Source: Opitutaceae bacterium (GTDB lineage Bacteria; Verrucomicrobiota; Verrucomicrobiia; Opitutales; Opitutaceae). From it: DNA of 64,000 bases. The DNA lies in NCBI GenBank assembly GCA_016794625.1, contig JAEUGY010000084.1:51757-115756 (forward strand), given 5' to 3'. The position numbers and the translations under genes were made by a program. Below the pieces are notes generated by a model. That model made no database searches and was not told the DNA's origin. It worked only from the letters and a program-made list of their open reading frames with translations. Shown in pieces: positions 42,061 to 50,634 of the stretch (positions are counted from its first letter, which is position 1; every line of letters starts with the position of its first letter).

Positions 42061-44715
42061 TCATTTCACGGGACCGAGGTAGCGGTCGAGCCAGTCGAGG
42101 GTTTCTCGGACCAGCGTCTCGCGCGGCGCGAAGTGTCCGCCGGGAGTCACGACCAGTTTCTTCAGCTCCGCGGGGGTGCCGAGCAAATCGAAGAAGGGGC
42201 GGGCGCTCGTCTCGAGCGGGAACACGTTGTCGTATTCGCCGTTGAGCATGAGGACCGGACGCTGCACGCGGGGAACGTAAGTCCGCAGATCTATTTCCGG
42301 CAGCGAATTCCCCGAGCTAAAGCCGGCCGAGTTCAACACGGCCACGCCGAGCCGGGGCTCCAGCGCGAGCAAGAACGGCGCCGACGTGCCGCCCCAGCTG
42401 TAGCCGAAGTAGGCCAGCTTCGTTGCATCGATGTCGCCTCGTGAGATCAGGAAGTCGAGGGAACGCCGCATGTCGTTCACGTCGCGGATGACCAGGTCGC
42501 GGCGGGAGGCCCGACGTGCAGCATCCGTCGGATCACGCCGGTGTAAGGTATTGATTAATACTGGCTGTGCGACCGCCCGGCCGCCGCGGAGGATGAAGTC
42601 GATGGGGAGCGAACTGTCCTCGATGGAATTCACGGATCGAACTCCGGAACCGGGCCAGAACAGGACGGTTTGGTAGGGCGGCCGTCCCGTTCGCGGCAGA
42701 TATAAGTACAACGGCACCCGCTCGCCGGGATAGGCGGCAGCGAACGTGACGCTCAGCCGGGTCCAGTGAGGAAATTCGACCGTTGCATCGATGGTGGCGT
42801 CAAGCGCCCGCATCTCATAATCGAACAGATGCCGGTAGGCCTCGAAGACCTCATCCGAAGCCGGGCGCTCGCTGCGAAAATCCCGCGTGACTCGGGGCGG
42901 CTGGGGCCGCCGGAGCGCATCCGTTACGGCGACCGCATCTTGGGTGATCGCCAGGCGGAAGCCGTTGCTCGCCGTCCGGTCAAACGGCGATTGTGCAGAT
43001 TGCGTGTTGGCGGCGAGGTAGAGGGGATCATTCCACCCGCTCCCGAGGATGAAGCGCTGGTCGCCGAGCGCGTTGAAGGTCCATTCGCGGACATTTCCCG
43101 CCATATCGTAGGCGCCGATCCAGCTCATGCCCGGGAACTGTCCGACCTTGACCGGCACTTCACGCTCGAGATTGCTGGCGGGCAGCTGCCAAGGGAAGAT
43201 CGCCGGAGCGAAGGCGCGGCGCCAGTGGGGTGCGGTGGGCAGCTCCCGGCCAAAGAAGCGCGCGCAGGCCGCCGCTTCAAACCAACTGACGCCGCCGACA
43301 GGGAATTGGTCCTGTCCGTCGGGGTAGGCCCCGCCAATCCAGGTGCTCGGGCCCGGGCGGGCGGTCTTGTCCGTGAACAGCTTCATTGCTTCCTCCCACG
43401 ACAGGGTCTTCCCATCGCGGACGAACGGGTGTTCCCAGAACTCCCGCCGTTGGTAGCCGCCGGCGTCGACAAATGTCTGATACTCGCGGTTGGTTACCTC
43501 GTACTTGCCAAGGAAGAAGTCGCCGACCTCCACCGACTGGCCGTCGATGTCCTCCTTCCAGCCTGGCACGCGCACCATGCCCTCGGGCAGGGACTTCGCC
43601 GTGTCGAGTTTGAACACCTCGGACGTGATAAAATAATTGGTGGCGGTATTCGCTCCCACGCGGAGCTCCGCCATCGCGATCACGCCGCCGCCCACCGCGC
43701 GTTCTATCGGCAGATAGCCTTCGCGCTCGAATCGCAGGCGGGAAAGCCCGTGGGGAAGGTGGATTTTCTCCAGCGGGGTGACGCCAAGCTTCTCCCACGC
43801 GGTCTCCGCGGAGTGATAGGGACGACGGTAGACGGTCGCACCCGGGGGATCTGTGGGGATCGATACGACCCAGGAGAATTGCGGCCACAGGTATTCCAGC
43901 CGGATCGCATCCGCTGAACCGGCGGGGACCTGTTTCGCCAAAGCGTAAGCCGTTTCCCAATCACTTTTCCCAATGGCCTGATCGATGCGCGAAATCAGTC
44001 CACCCGGCGGGGTCGCGGTGACGGCAGCGGCAGGATTGACCGCGATCTGTGTCCCCGGGTTGATCGCGGGCGTGGTGCCGTCCGGCGGCCGGACACTCTC
44101 TTCGAGACGGGGGCTCGGTTTGAGAAGGAAATAGGTCGCACCCGCCGCGATCAGCAGACCTCCGACGGCAAGACGGGCGAAAGCCTTTCGGGCCGGCTTC
44201 AGCGGCGGGGTGGGCGGACTGGGCTCCTTTGCCACCGGGCTTGGAGTTGGCAGCACGGTCGCGCGGGTGCCTGGCTCACCCACCAGCAACGTCTTCACCC
44301 GGTTCGCAAACGCCGGCGGCGCTTCACCGCCCGGCGCCCGCGTCCATTGCACGGCCATGAAGGATTTAGGAACCAGTGCTCCGCGCTCGGTCGTCGCGTC
44401 GATGGTCACCGGCAACAGGAAGGGCGTGCCTTCGGCCATCAAGTGGGTACGTTCGTCGGCCAGCTTCCACTCCAACCGGAAATACCCTTCCCGCCGCGCC
44501 TGCGTCGCTGCCGAGATCACCGGCACGAAGAGCGCACAGCTCGCGATCTGCCCGCGGATCTTGGCATCCCAAGCGTCACCGCCCACCAGTTCATCCTTGT
44601 CGAACCACACCTCGATCCCCGCCGCCCGCAAGGTCTCTGCGATGCGCAGCACCGCGGCCGCGTCTTGCGACGTGTAGCTCAGAAAGACGGCGCCGCTGAG
44701 CGCGGAACGGGCCAT
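42061..44715 (-). CDS. TIR - TM - PEGA-like - FGE-fold - alpha/beta hydrolase fusion
   Basis: The 884-aa protein starts at ATG 44715. Residues 8-125 form a TIR domain: FLSYTSQDAAAVL, GIEVWFDKDEL, and E82 in GYFRLEWKLA at the position of the catalytic glutamate of NAD-consuming TIRs. A membrane segment follows at about 181-198. A PEGA-like beta module (IPTDPPGATVYRR) lies at about 282-345. Residues 378-592 match the FGE-sulfatase/C-type-lectin-like fold (VRVPGW, FFLGKYEVTNREYQTFV, GGVSWFEAAACARF, GNVREWT, NGFRLA), but the cysteine pair used by true FGE is missing. Residues 640-884 are an alpha/beta hydrolase with G-Y-S773-W-G-G, D829 and H861. The TIR should be cytosolic and the rest periplasmic. 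Confidence 0.93.
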   Translation of the reverse strand: MARSALSGAVFLSYTSQDAAAVLRIAETLRAAGIEVWFDKDELVGGDAWDAKIRGQIASCALFVPVISAATQARREGYFRLEWKLADERTHLMAEGTPFLLPVTIDATTERGALVPKSFMAVQWTRAPGGEAPPAFANRVKTLLVGEPGTRATVLPTPSPVAKEPSPPTPPLKPARKAFARLAVGGLLIAAGATYFLLKPSPRLEESVRPPDGTTPAINPGTQIAVNPAAAVTATPPGGLISRIDQAIGKSDWETAYALAKQVPAGSADAIRLEYLWPQFSWVVSIPTDPPGATVYRRPYHSAETAWEKLGVTPLEKIHLPHGLSRLRFEREGYLPIERAVGGGVIAMAELRVGANTATNYFITSEVFKLDTAKSLPEGMVRVPGWKEDIDGQSVEVGDFFLGKYEVTNREYQTFVDAGGYQRREFWEHPFVRDGKTLSWEEAMKLFTDKTARPGPSTWIGGAYPDGQDQFPVGGVSWFEAAACARFFGRELPTAPHWRRAFAPAIFPWQLPASNLEREVPVKVGQFPGMSWIGAYDMAGNVREWTFNALGDQRFILGSGWNDPLYLAANTQSAQSPFDRTASNGFRLAITQDAVAVTDALRRPQPPRVTRDFRSERPASDEVFEAYRHLFDYEMRALDATIDATVEFPHWTRLSVTFAAAYPGERVPLYLYLPRTGRPPYQTVLFWPGSGVRSVNSIEDSSLPIDFILRGGRAVAQPVLINTLHRRDPTDAARRASRRDLVIRDVNDMRRSLDFLISRGDIDATKLAYFGYSWGGTSAPFLLALEPRLGVAVLNSAGFSSGNSLPEIDLRTYVPRVQRPVLMLNGEYDNVFPLETSARPFFDLLGTPAELKKLVVTPGGHFAPRETLVRETLDWLDRYLGPVK

Positions 44716-45161
44716 GCTCAAGAAACGGTCCTCCGAGGCGGGAAGAGGGGTTTGGGCATTTGAAAGGGTCGATCCACGGGTCTGCCCCGCAGGGTGGTGG
44801 TTATTCGGCAGAAGGGATGAATAGAACTCCGCTTTCTGATTCGAGATCAGAAGGATGTGATGCCGTGCTCTTGATGATGCTTCACGCACCCCTTTGAAGC
44901 AGAGTCCAACGGCCACAAGCCGTTGGAGCTTAGGCGTGGGGCCAGCCTTTCGACGGGCTCAGGGCTTGGGTGTGAGACCAGCGCGACGGGACGCGCTTGG
45001 TGGGTCGTGTCGTTTCCGGCTACGGCGCCCACGTTGCGCATGGGCAGTTGCGGATCCGCTCCGCGGTTTCGTCTCGCCAGCTACGGGCGAGCCCTGCCGC
45101 GTGGGGTTTGGGCATGTCACCCGGGGGGCGATGCGATCGGTCCGTCGCTCGTTGCCCGGTC
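44716..45161. other. intergenic region upstream of the TIR fusion
   Basis: These 446 bp hold no supported gene. Apart from the inverted repeat at 44834-44852 I see only ordinary GC-rich sequence. It is downstream of the agarase-like gene and upstream of the fusion gene, so a promoter for the latter must lie here. Confidence 0.5.
44834..44852. promoter_or_regulatory. 7-bp inverted repeat upstream of the TIR fusion gene
   Basis: TTCTGAT and ATCAGAA flank TCGAG, 119 bp before the ATG at 44715. It could be an operator or part of a promoter. No regulator is adjacent, so this is only a candidate. Confidence 0.3.
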
Positions 45162-46547
45162 TTACTTGCCCGCGTCGAAGTGCTCGATGAGCCGGTAGGT
45201 TCGTTCGTTGATCCGTTTCATCGCGGTAAGCACATCGGCGTAGGGTTCGTAGCGGTTGCTGACGATGCCTTTGTTCGAGTCGCGGTTCGAGGGGTCGGCC
45301 TTCGTGTCCTCAGGGTCGTTGTCGATGTACTTGAACCAGTGCCAGCCGACGCAGCCTTTCGACTCCAGCAGGCTGAGCGTGAAGTTTTCGTAGAAGCGGC
45401 CGCGGTCGCGCTGGGTCTTCACGACCCAGCCCGCGCCGCTGACGTTGGCGAGCCCGGGCGCATCCATGCCCTTCGCATACCACTCGGTGATGAGGTAAGG
45501 CCGGCCCGACTCGCGCTCCCACATCGCCACCAGCTTGGGATCCGCCGACCACGCGTGGTAATAGTTCACGGCGACGACATCGAGGTGCCGGCCCGCGGTG
45601 CGGAAGGTCTCCGGGTAGCGCACCTGCATGCCATGGAAACGGGAGCCGAGGACGAGGTGGTTCGGGTCGACCCGGCGGATCGCGCGGGTGACGAGGCCGA
45701 GGTAGCGATCGACCACGAGCGCGAGGAAGTCCTGCTGGTCCACCTCCGTGGCATCCTTGATCGTGGCCGTCGCGCCGCGTCGCTCCCGCAGAAACGCCTG
45801 CGCCGCGCGGAAACCGGGATCCGTTTCGGGCAGCGACAGAAAGTTGGCCAGGGTATCCCGCTTGAGCGGCAGCTCGTTGTCCGTGAAGTGTCCCAGCAGC
45901 CAGGGGTCGTTCTTGGTCGCCTCCAGCTGCCGCGCGTGCTCATCGCAGAAGATCTCGAATTCCGGATCAAAGACGAAGATCGCGTTCTTGGGGTAGCCAG
46001 TGTGTCCGGGCAACTGATACGTGCCGCCACGCTTCCGGCCGTAGCTGCTCATGAAGTTCCAGATGAGGGTGTAGGCGAGTTTCTGCGGGGCCGCGCGCAG
46101 CCGCGTCGTGTCCGACCAGGCCCCCAGACCGTTGAAACCCTGCTCGTGCAGCCAGGCGGCGGTCTGCGTGGCCCACGGCTCCTCCCCGCCGAACTTCTGC
46201 TGGAGCGCCGCCACCGCGCCCGGCGCCCTCTGCATGGAGACCGACACCACCGCACGGTGGATGAACCTCCCGCCCTCGGGATCGATCAGCCACCAGCGCC
46301 CGTCGATGCGCTCGGTGCGAAAGAAACCGGTCGCCCGGCTTGGACGGTCGGTGCGCCCGCCAAAGCGATTCAACCCGGCATCGGCCGGGGCCGCGGCGAT
46401 CGACGGCAGATCATCCAGGGTCCGGGTCGGATAGGATTTCCAGGGACCGGCTGGCTTGGCGGCAACGTCGACGGCCTCAACCCCGTGGCACACGAGCCCG
46501 GGAGCGAGAACGCCGAGGGCCAACGCGACGAGCAAGGGGGTGTTCAT
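45162..46547 (-). CDS. secreted clan GH-A glycoside hydrolase, agarase-like
   Basis: The 461-aa enzyme has a signal peptide (about 1-24). It has a TIM-barrel layout with FTDNELP (E in the beta-4 position, the likely acid/base) and ITEWYAKGMDAPG (E in the beta-7 position, the likely nucleophile). FIHRAVVSVSM and LHEQGFNGLGAWSD are typical of proteins annotated as agarase-like in Verrucomicrobia. Family assignment (GH50/GH86 type) is from memory and unproven. It starts 26 bp after the stop of the TonB receptor, so both form one operon for a marine-type or other galactan substrate. Confidence 0.85.
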   Translation of the reverse strand: MNTPLLVALALGVLAPGLVCHGVEAVDVAAKPAGPWKSYPTRTLDDLPSIAAAPADAGLNRFGGRTDRPSRATGFFRTERIDGRWWLIDPEGGRFIHRAVVSVSMQRAPGAVAALQQKFGGEEPWATQTAAWLHEQGFNGLGAWSDTTRLRAAPQKLAYTLIWNFMSSYGRKRGGTYQLPGHTGYPKNAIFVFDPEFEIFCDEHARQLEATKNDPWLLGHFTDNELPLKRDTLANFLSLPETDPGFRAAQAFLRERRGATATIKDATEVDQQDFLALVVDRYLGLVTRAIRRVDPNHLVLGSRFHGMQVRYPETFRTAGRHLDVVAVNYYHAWSADPKLVAMWERESGRPYLITEWYAKGMDAPGLANVSGAGWVVKTQRDRGRFYENFTLSLLESKGCVGWHWFKYIDNDPEDTKADPSNRDSNKGIVSNRYEPYADVLTAMKRINERTYRLIEHFDAGK

Positions 46548-46573
46548 GCGGAGAGCTGCCGATCGACGTCCGC

Positions 46574-49297
46574 TCAGAATCGCACCGTCAACGTGACATC
46601 GTACTGCGGCGGCATCACGTAGGTGTAGCGGTAGACGGCCTCGCCGTTCGCCAACGTGGTGAACCCCGTCTTGCGCGAGTCACCGGTGTTCTCCAGGTCG
46701 ATCAGGTTCTTCACCCCGACCCGGACCCGAACTTGCTGACGCCAGATCTTCTGGTCGCGCAACACATAGGCGCTGACGCCGTGGGTCGTCCCGCCGATGA
46801 GTTCCTTCCCCCGGCTGATGCCCAGCAGGTACGAGTCGCGCCAACTGCCGTTGATGCCGAGGCGGACGCCCTTGAGCAACCGTGACGTTTCCGGCTGAAA
46901 ATTGTAGTCGAGAATCCAGCTCGCCGACCACGGGGAGGCTCGGGCGCCGGAGGGTTTGGTCGTGAAGTCGCTCGAATCCAGCACCTCTTTCGCATCGGCG
47001 ATCAAGGCCGGCGCCTCATCCCCGCGCTTCACCGCCGCTTCGTAGAACGCCCGGAACGAGCTAAAGTCGGGCCGCGTGATCACGTCGGTCTTGCCCAGCG
47101 TGAAGCGTGCCTGCATGCCCTTGAACGGACGCGTCATCACCGTGAGATCGAAGCCCTTGGAGGACTCGGTGGACATGACCGAGCGGAACTGATTCACGTC
47201 GCGCCAGGACCGGAGGTACGCGGGATCGTTGGCCGTGATGTTGTTCGGGTTCATCAGATCTTCGACATCGCCGCCGCTGAAGCTCGAGGGGTTCCAGCGG
47301 AACTCGACATTCTGCCGATCGATGTTGAACACCCCGAGGGTGAACGTGGCCCGGTTGTTCCACAACCCGCCCTTGAGTCCGATTTCCTGGGTGACGCCGG
47401 AAATCGGCCCGAAGACCTTCATGTCGAAGGTACGCGCCTCCTGCCAGCGGAACGAGTCGGAGTAGACGGCGTAGATATTGATGTCGGGCGTGATCGCATA
47501 GGTCAGGCCGGCGGTGTAGCTCGTATTGAAGAGGTGCAGATTAGGGTTCTCGACATACTCGCCGGGCAAGGCGTCCTCGCGACTTGGCGGCGCAATGTCC
47601 TCGTTGTAGGGACCGAAGGTGCGCGTGCCCTTGTATTCGTAGGTACGATTCCAATCCCAACGCACGCCGAACAAGGACTGCAGGCGGCCCTTGAAGTAGA
47701 CTCCGCTGGCCGACACCGCGCCGGCGTAGGCCTGGCGCCACTCGGTGCCTTCCGCGGCCGAGCCGAAAGCGAGCTGCTTGGCTTGGAAGTCGGCCGTCGC
47801 GGGCAGGTTCTCGAGGGTGAAGCGATCGAAGAGCCCCCGGGAGTAAAACGCGGGATCGTCGAGGTAGAGCCGGAAACGCACGCGATCGCTGGTCTGGTTC
47901 ACCGCCGTCACCAGGCCGTTCTCGAATCGTTTCACGTTGTAGAGCGCCTTGCGGTAGTTGTTCGTGAAGTCCTCGCGGTATTCGACGCTGCCGACGAAGA
48001 GCTGCTTCATCCAGCTAAAGGGCTGCCAGGGCAGCACCGCGGTGCCGCGAAAGGCGTCGACGTCGTTGCCGAAGCGTTTCCAGTCGATGCCCGTGGTATC
48101 GATGTAGGGGCGGCCGTTGACGTCGAGGCTCACCGTGCTGCTGAAGAAGTTGTCGTTGCGCAGCCCGTCCTGGTTCTGGTGATTGTAGGCCAGTTCAACG
48201 CCGAGCGGACCGAAGCGTTGTTCGATTGTGACCGAATACGTGTTGAAGGGCCTGGCCTGCCGGTCAAACGACCCGCGCAGGTTGTAGTGCTTTGGAAAGC
48301 CGTTGATGCGCTTGGTGCCCACGATGGCGCCGGCGGCGTTGCGCATCGTCACGTCATAGAATTCGCCTTCCAGGAGCGAAAGCGAACCGCCCGCCGGGCC
48401 GTTGGTCGAACTGCGATCCGCGGCGGGCAGCGTGGACTGGTTGAACCAACTGCCATCCGAGGTGTACCAAGGGCCTGAGCTGGTGAAACCGCGCGAGCGC
48501 GCCGACTGTTCGCGAATGGTGATGCCGGAGAAGCCGCGCGCGTTTCCGAATTCGCCTTGTTCGGCCTCGAGCCGGATCATCGTGTTTTTAAATGGCGCCC
48601 ACGTGAGGGCCAGGGTTTCGCCTTCCAGCTTGTAGGCCGAAGCGTCCTGGAAGGTTTTCTCCTGGCGGCGGATGGCGTTGAACCGGATTGCGAGGCCGTC
48701 GCGCAGCTTGCGGTTGAGGTCGAGTTGGTACCGGTACGCGCCCTCGCTGCCGTATTGGGCCACGAGTGTGCCGAAGTTCTTCATCAACGCGCGCTTGGTG
48801 AAGACCGAGCCCTGACCGCCCGGCTCGACGTCGCCGAAGATGAGCGAGTTGGAACCCTTGCCGAAATCGATGCGCTCGACGTTGTAGGTGTCGCTCGGCA
48901 CGTACCAGCGAAAGTAATTGCGCGAGACATTGAAGCGCTGCGAGAGCCCGCGGAACGAGAAGTTGTCCGTCTGATTGTCGTTCTCCATCGTCGGGGCGGC
49001 GTAGACGTTGGCGACGAACCGAGTGACCTCGTCGGCGGTGTTGAGGCCGAGATCCTCGATGAAATCGGACGTGATGGCATCGATGTTCACCGGCACGTCC
49101 TTCAACGCCTGCTTGGTGCGCGTGGCCGAGAGCGTGTCGGTGGCGGACCAGCCGGTCTCGCGCTCGGTGGAGATGACGAACGGCGAAAGCTGCACCGCGT
49201 CCTGGGTCAGCTGGGCTGGCGGCGGAGTTACCTCAGCTGCCGTCACCGGGAGCGCTGAAAGGGTGAGAACCGCGAAGGGAAGAAGACGGAGGTTCAT
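46574..49297 (-). CDS. TonB-dependent outer-membrane receptor
   Basis: The 907-aa receptor starts at ATG 49297, which exposes a clean signal (LRLLPFAVLTLSALPVTAAE). The TonB-box-like segment VQLSPFVISTERETGWSAT (about 36-54) and plug domain (SATRTKQALKDVPVNIDAITSDFI) follow. The chain ends YDVTLTVRF, an aromatic C-terminus. Sequence is distinct from the receptor at 7585. It is upstream of the agarase-like hydrolase in one operon. A perfect 19-nt palindrome of LacI type lies 112 bp upstream. Confidence 0.92.
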   Translation of the reverse strand: MNLRLLPFAVLTLSALPVTAAEVTPPPAQLTQDAVQLSPFVISTERETGWSATDTLSATRTKQALKDVPVNIDAITSDFIEDLGLNTADEVTRFVANVYAAPTMENDNQTDNFSFRGLSQRFNVSRNYFRWYVPSDTYNVERIDFGKGSNSLIFGDVEPGGQGSVFTKRALMKNFGTLVAQYGSEGAYRYQLDLNRKLRDGLAIRFNAIRRQEKTFQDASAYKLEGETLALTWAPFKNTMIRLEAEQGEFGNARGFSGITIREQSARSRGFTSSGPWYTSDGSWFNQSTLPAADRSSTNGPAGGSLSLLEGEFYDVTMRNAAGAIVGTKRINGFPKHYNLRGSFDRQARPFNTYSVTIEQRFGPLGVELAYNHQNQDGLRNDNFFSSTVSLDVNGRPYIDTTGIDWKRFGNDVDAFRGTAVLPWQPFSWMKQLFVGSVEYREDFTNNYRKALYNVKRFENGLVTAVNQTSDRVRFRLYLDDPAFYSRGLFDRFTLENLPATADFQAKQLAFGSAAEGTEWRQAYAGAVSASGVYFKGRLQSLFGVRWDWNRTYEYKGTRTFGPYNEDIAPPSREDALPGEYVENPNLHLFNTSYTAGLTYAITPDINIYAVYSDSFRWQEARTFDMKVFGPISGVTQEIGLKGGLWNNRATFTLGVFNIDRQNVEFRWNPSSFSGGDVEDLMNPNNITANDPAYLRSWRDVNQFRSVMSTESSKGFDLTVMTRPFKGMQARFTLGKTDVITRPDFSSFRAFYEAAVKRGDEAPALIADAKEVLDSSDFTTKPSGARASPWSASWILDYNFQPETSRLLKGVRLGINGSWRDSYLLGISRGKELIGGTTHGVSAYVLRDQKIWRQQVRVRVGVKNLIDLENTGDSRKTGFTTLANGEAVYRYTYVMPPQYDVTLTVRF

Positions 49298-49408
49298 GTC
49301 GGGGAGGGAGGGGGCAGGGGCTGGGGGGAGGACAGCCGAGGCACGAAGCCGGGGTGGGCTGACCGATGGTAGAGGAAACCCCCGCCGCGCGGACAAGCCA
49401 CCCTGACG

Positions 49409-49427
49409 TCGTGCAACGGTTGCACGA
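49409..49427. promoter_or_regulatory. LacI-type palindromic operator candidate
   Basis: TCGTGCAACGGTTGCACGA is a perfect palindrome with a single central base. The core GCAACGGTTGC resembles operators of LacI/GalR-family regulators. It lies 112 bp before the TonB receptor start. No LacI-type gene is in the window, so the regulator must be encoded elsewhere. Confidence 0.65.
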
Positions 49428-49784
49428 GACCGTCGGACCCGCGACGGGAGTTGCACCCTGGGAGACGCCCCGTGGTTCGATTGCCAAATCCCGAGTGCTT
49501 CGGACCTCGCTCTGCGCACGCCCCCGTCTGCCGCCGCCCGCTCCAATCAATGCCGTGATGATGGCCCCCTAAGGAGCGTTTCACTGCCGCCTCGTGAGTG
49601 CGTGCAGGGAGGCGAAACGGACGCAGGGTGGGGTGGGGAATGCGTTGCTCGGCTGATCATTGAGCGGAAGGCGCGCTGACTGCATCAAGGGCTCGCCTAG
49701 CGCTCCGCGGGGCGGATGGGTACCTGCGTGATTCTTAAAAATTTTCGCATCAATTGGTTATGAATCTTCCATCGACAAAGTAAT

Positions 49785-49798
49785 GCTAAGCGCTTAGC
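49785..49798. promoter_or_regulatory. 14-bp palindromic operator candidate for MNT-HepT
   Basis: GCTAAGCGCTTAGC is a perfect palindrome ending 8 bp before the MNT ATG at 49807. It probably acts as an autoregulatory site, with the basic N-terminal extension of the MNT protein a possible DNA-binding part. Confidence 0.6.
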
Positions 49799-49806
49799 TT
49801 TAGGGG

Positions 49807-50244
49807 ATGGATCACGCGACCTTCAGTCGAAAGGGTGGGCGAGCGCGATCGAACGCCAAGACCGTTGCGAACCGGGCGAAGGCGATCGCGTATTGGGAGG
49901 CCGTGCGAAGCGGAAAGACACCCGGGCCGCGCCGCTCGCGTGTACCGCCGGCTCCCGAGACGATCGCACAACTCTTGGCGGACTATTGCAGACAGGCAGG
50001 CATCACCCGGCTGGAGGCCTTCGGCTCCACGGCGCGCGGCGACGCCAAACGAGGCAGCGACGTCGATCTGCTGGCGACCTTTGGCGCCAATCCGGGCCTG
50101 CGCTTCTTCACGATGGAGGACGAGATGGCTGCGATCCTGGGTGTCCCGGTGCACCTGCTGACGCGCGAGTCGGTCGAGCAGATGTCCAATCCCTATCGCC
50201 GGGCCTCCATTCTGGCGGACGCCAAGGAGATTTATCGTGGGTAG
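49807..50244 (+). CDS. MntA-type minimal nucleotidyltransferase antitoxin
   Basis: The 145-aa protein has the NTase motif G73-S-T-A-R-G78 and D85-V-D87 in KRGSDVDLLATFG. An N-terminal basic extension of about 48 residues (FSRKGGRARSNAKTV, then YWEAVRSGKTPGPRRSR) precedes the fold and could bind DNA or RNA. In MNT-HEPN modules the MNT neutralises the HEPN RNase by AMPylating a tyrosine of its RX4-6HXY motif. It shares an 8-bp overlap with hepT, so stoichiometry is translationally coupled. Confidence 0.9.
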   Translation: MDHATFSRKGGRARSNAKTVANRAKAIAYWEAVRSGKTPGPRRSRVPPAPETIAQLLADYCRQAGITRLEAFGSTARGDAKRGSDVDLLATFGANPGLRFFTMEDEMAAILGVPVHLLTRESVEQMSNPYRRASILADAKEIYRG

Positions 50245-50605
50245 GCCGGCTCCGAAATCACAGGACGCCTATCTCCATGACATGCTGGAGGCGGCGCGAC
50301 TGATCCGCGGCTACATGGCCGGCATCGCGTATGAGGATTTCTGGCACAACAACGAAAAGCGGGACGCCGTTGCGATGCGTATGTCCGTGCTCGGCGAGTC
50401 GGCCCACAAGATCGACCGGGCCACGGAAGCGGAATTGCCCGGCATTCCATTCAAGAGCATTCGCGGGATGCGCAATCGCATCGCTCACGACTACGGGGCG
50501 GTGGACTTCAAGATTGTTTGGACTGTCACGCAGACGGAAATCGAGCCGCTGATTGCGGCGCTGGAGACGTACTTCAAGAAGCGTCCGCCCACTCGGGCGC
50601 CTTGA
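50237..50605 (+). CDS. hepT: HepT-type HEPN (DUF86) RNase toxin
   Basis: The 122-aa toxin starts at GTG 50237, overlapping the MNT stop. The four-helix HEPN fold has the catalytic R79-N-R-I-A-H84-D-Y86 (RX4HXY) active site; Y86 is the target of AMPylation in well-studied pairs. A HepT fragment with His84 changed to Arg is found at 35261. Ending with FKKRPPTRAP, the protein has the normal length for the family. Confidence 0.92.
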   Translation: MGRPAPKSQDAYLHDMLEAARLIRGYMAGIAYEDFWHNNEKRDAVAMRMSVLGESAHKIDRATEAELPGIPFKSIRGMRNRIAHDYGAVDFKIVWTVTQTEIEPLIAALETYFKKRPPTRAP

Positions 50606-50634
50606 CTCTAGCGCGGCTCAGGTCCGCGTTCCAC

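Larger units (their letters stand above)
49298..49806. other. divergent intergenic region with two palindromes
   Basis: The 509-bp stretch has no supported gene. It holds the LacI-like operator at 49409-49427 for the leftward receptor operon and the MNT-side palindrome at 49785-49798 for the rightward operon. The segment 49731-49800 is clearly richer in A and T than its surroundings. Confidence 0.65.

Noticed and set aside
42061..44715. FGE-fold domain as the maturation enzyme for the three sulfatases
   Set aside because: The catalytic cysteine pair of FGE is absent and the domain is in a membrane-anchored TIR fusion, so formylglycine formation must be provided elsewhere.
44997..46622. Plus-strand frame of 541 codons opposite the agarase-like gene
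   Set aside because: The minus strand encodes a signal peptide and TIM-barrel catalytic motifs, while this product is shadow-type.
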